This document shows, piece after piece, positions 63,863-64,000 of a DNA stretch of 64,000 nucleotides. A program made the position numbers and the translations under genes. Source of the stretch: Olsenella porci (GTDB lineage Bacteria > Actinomycetota > Coriobacteriia > Coriobacteriales > Atopobiaceae); assembly GCF_009695875.1 (NCBI RefSeq), contig NZ_VUNC01000001.1, forward strand, positions 372,001-436,000, read 5' to 3'. Numbering within the stretch: position 1 is the first letter of the stretch; each line of letters opens with the position of its first letter. Under the pieces are notes generated by a model, which saw only the letters and a list, made by a program, of their open reading frames with translations, did no database searches and was not told the DNA's origin.

Positions 63863-64000
63863 TTCCTTTGGCGCCGGCTCTCTGTTGGTTGGGCCCGGGC
63901 CGCCCTCCTAAGGACGCCGATGGCCCAGGGCTCGGCCCTTCTCTGAGCCCCTCTCCGATAAAAGCTTAAAGAAGGGTAGGGGGTCGTCCTCCCGGGGTGG

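Overview
The window is a high-GC bacterial chromosome segment with dense genes, short operons and G-rich ribosome-binding sites. The gene content (an Hcp/Crp-Fnr pair, YxjG-type MetE paralogues, single-chain PurL, a maltodextrin ABC operon, a fused EcfA ATPase, AhpC beside a permuted AhpF/TrxR protein) suggests a fermentative host-associated actinomycete of the class Coriobacteriia, most like Olsenella/Atopobiaceae. That placement is inferred from protein style, not from a marker gene.

Layout. 0-0.13 kb holds the start of a DUF3427-type helicase (minus strand) cut by the window edge, then a small orphan protein and a decayed ATPase tail. 0.9-5.6 kb: a LysR regulator, two tandem YxjG-type methionine synthases and an MFS exporter. 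5.8-8.2 kb: a Crp/Fnr regulator divergent from hcp with a palindromic operator between them. 8.4-12.6 kb: a MarR regulator with three copies of one palindrome in its promoter region, followed by a heterodimeric ABC exporter. 13.9-18.6 kb: a lantibiotic-immunity-type ABC transporter (ATPase and two permeases) with a two-component system. 20-22.8 kb: PerR-like regulator, ahpC and its flavoprotein reductase. 23-25.7 kb: prs, glmU and tRNA-Gln. 25.9-37.8 kb: sugar uptake and use: PTS EIICB, HAD phosphatase, GntR regulator, maltodextrin ABC transporter, malQ and maltodextrin phosphorylase. 38-46 kb: a peptidoglycan-binding protein, polyprenyl synthase, galE, an acyl-CoA dehydrogenase-like protein, PPK2, a Cys-rich miniprotein and a ferredoxin-fused aldo/keto reductase. 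46.5-53 kb: an AT-richer orphan gene and a three-gene TerB / BrxD-like ATPase / Lhr-like helicase operon matching the anti-phage system Shango. 54-64 kb: purL, an FMN-riboswitch-controlled ECF riboflavin transporter, a membrane protein and murB.

The most unusual feature is non-coding: a composite element of roughly 0.8-0.95 kb present three times (12.83-13.67, 18.72-19.66 and 53.18-54.12 kb). Each copy carries two classes of palindrome: type A with an AGYGCY-like centre and type B centred on GTGTACAC or GCGTACAC. Within loci, consecutive centres are mostly 105, 72-73 or 115-116 bp apart, close to 10, 7 and 11 turns of B-DNA, so most sites would lie on one face of the helix. Copies 1 and 2 bracket the lantibiotic-immunity cassette as direct repeats; copy 3 lies just upstream of the Shango operon. 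I do not recognise this element. Other structured non-coding sequences are a tandem pair of G.U-rich long hairpins at 37.9 kb and an inverted repeat pair at 46.0 kb.

No rRNA, transposase, integrase, phage gene or CRISPR array was seen.
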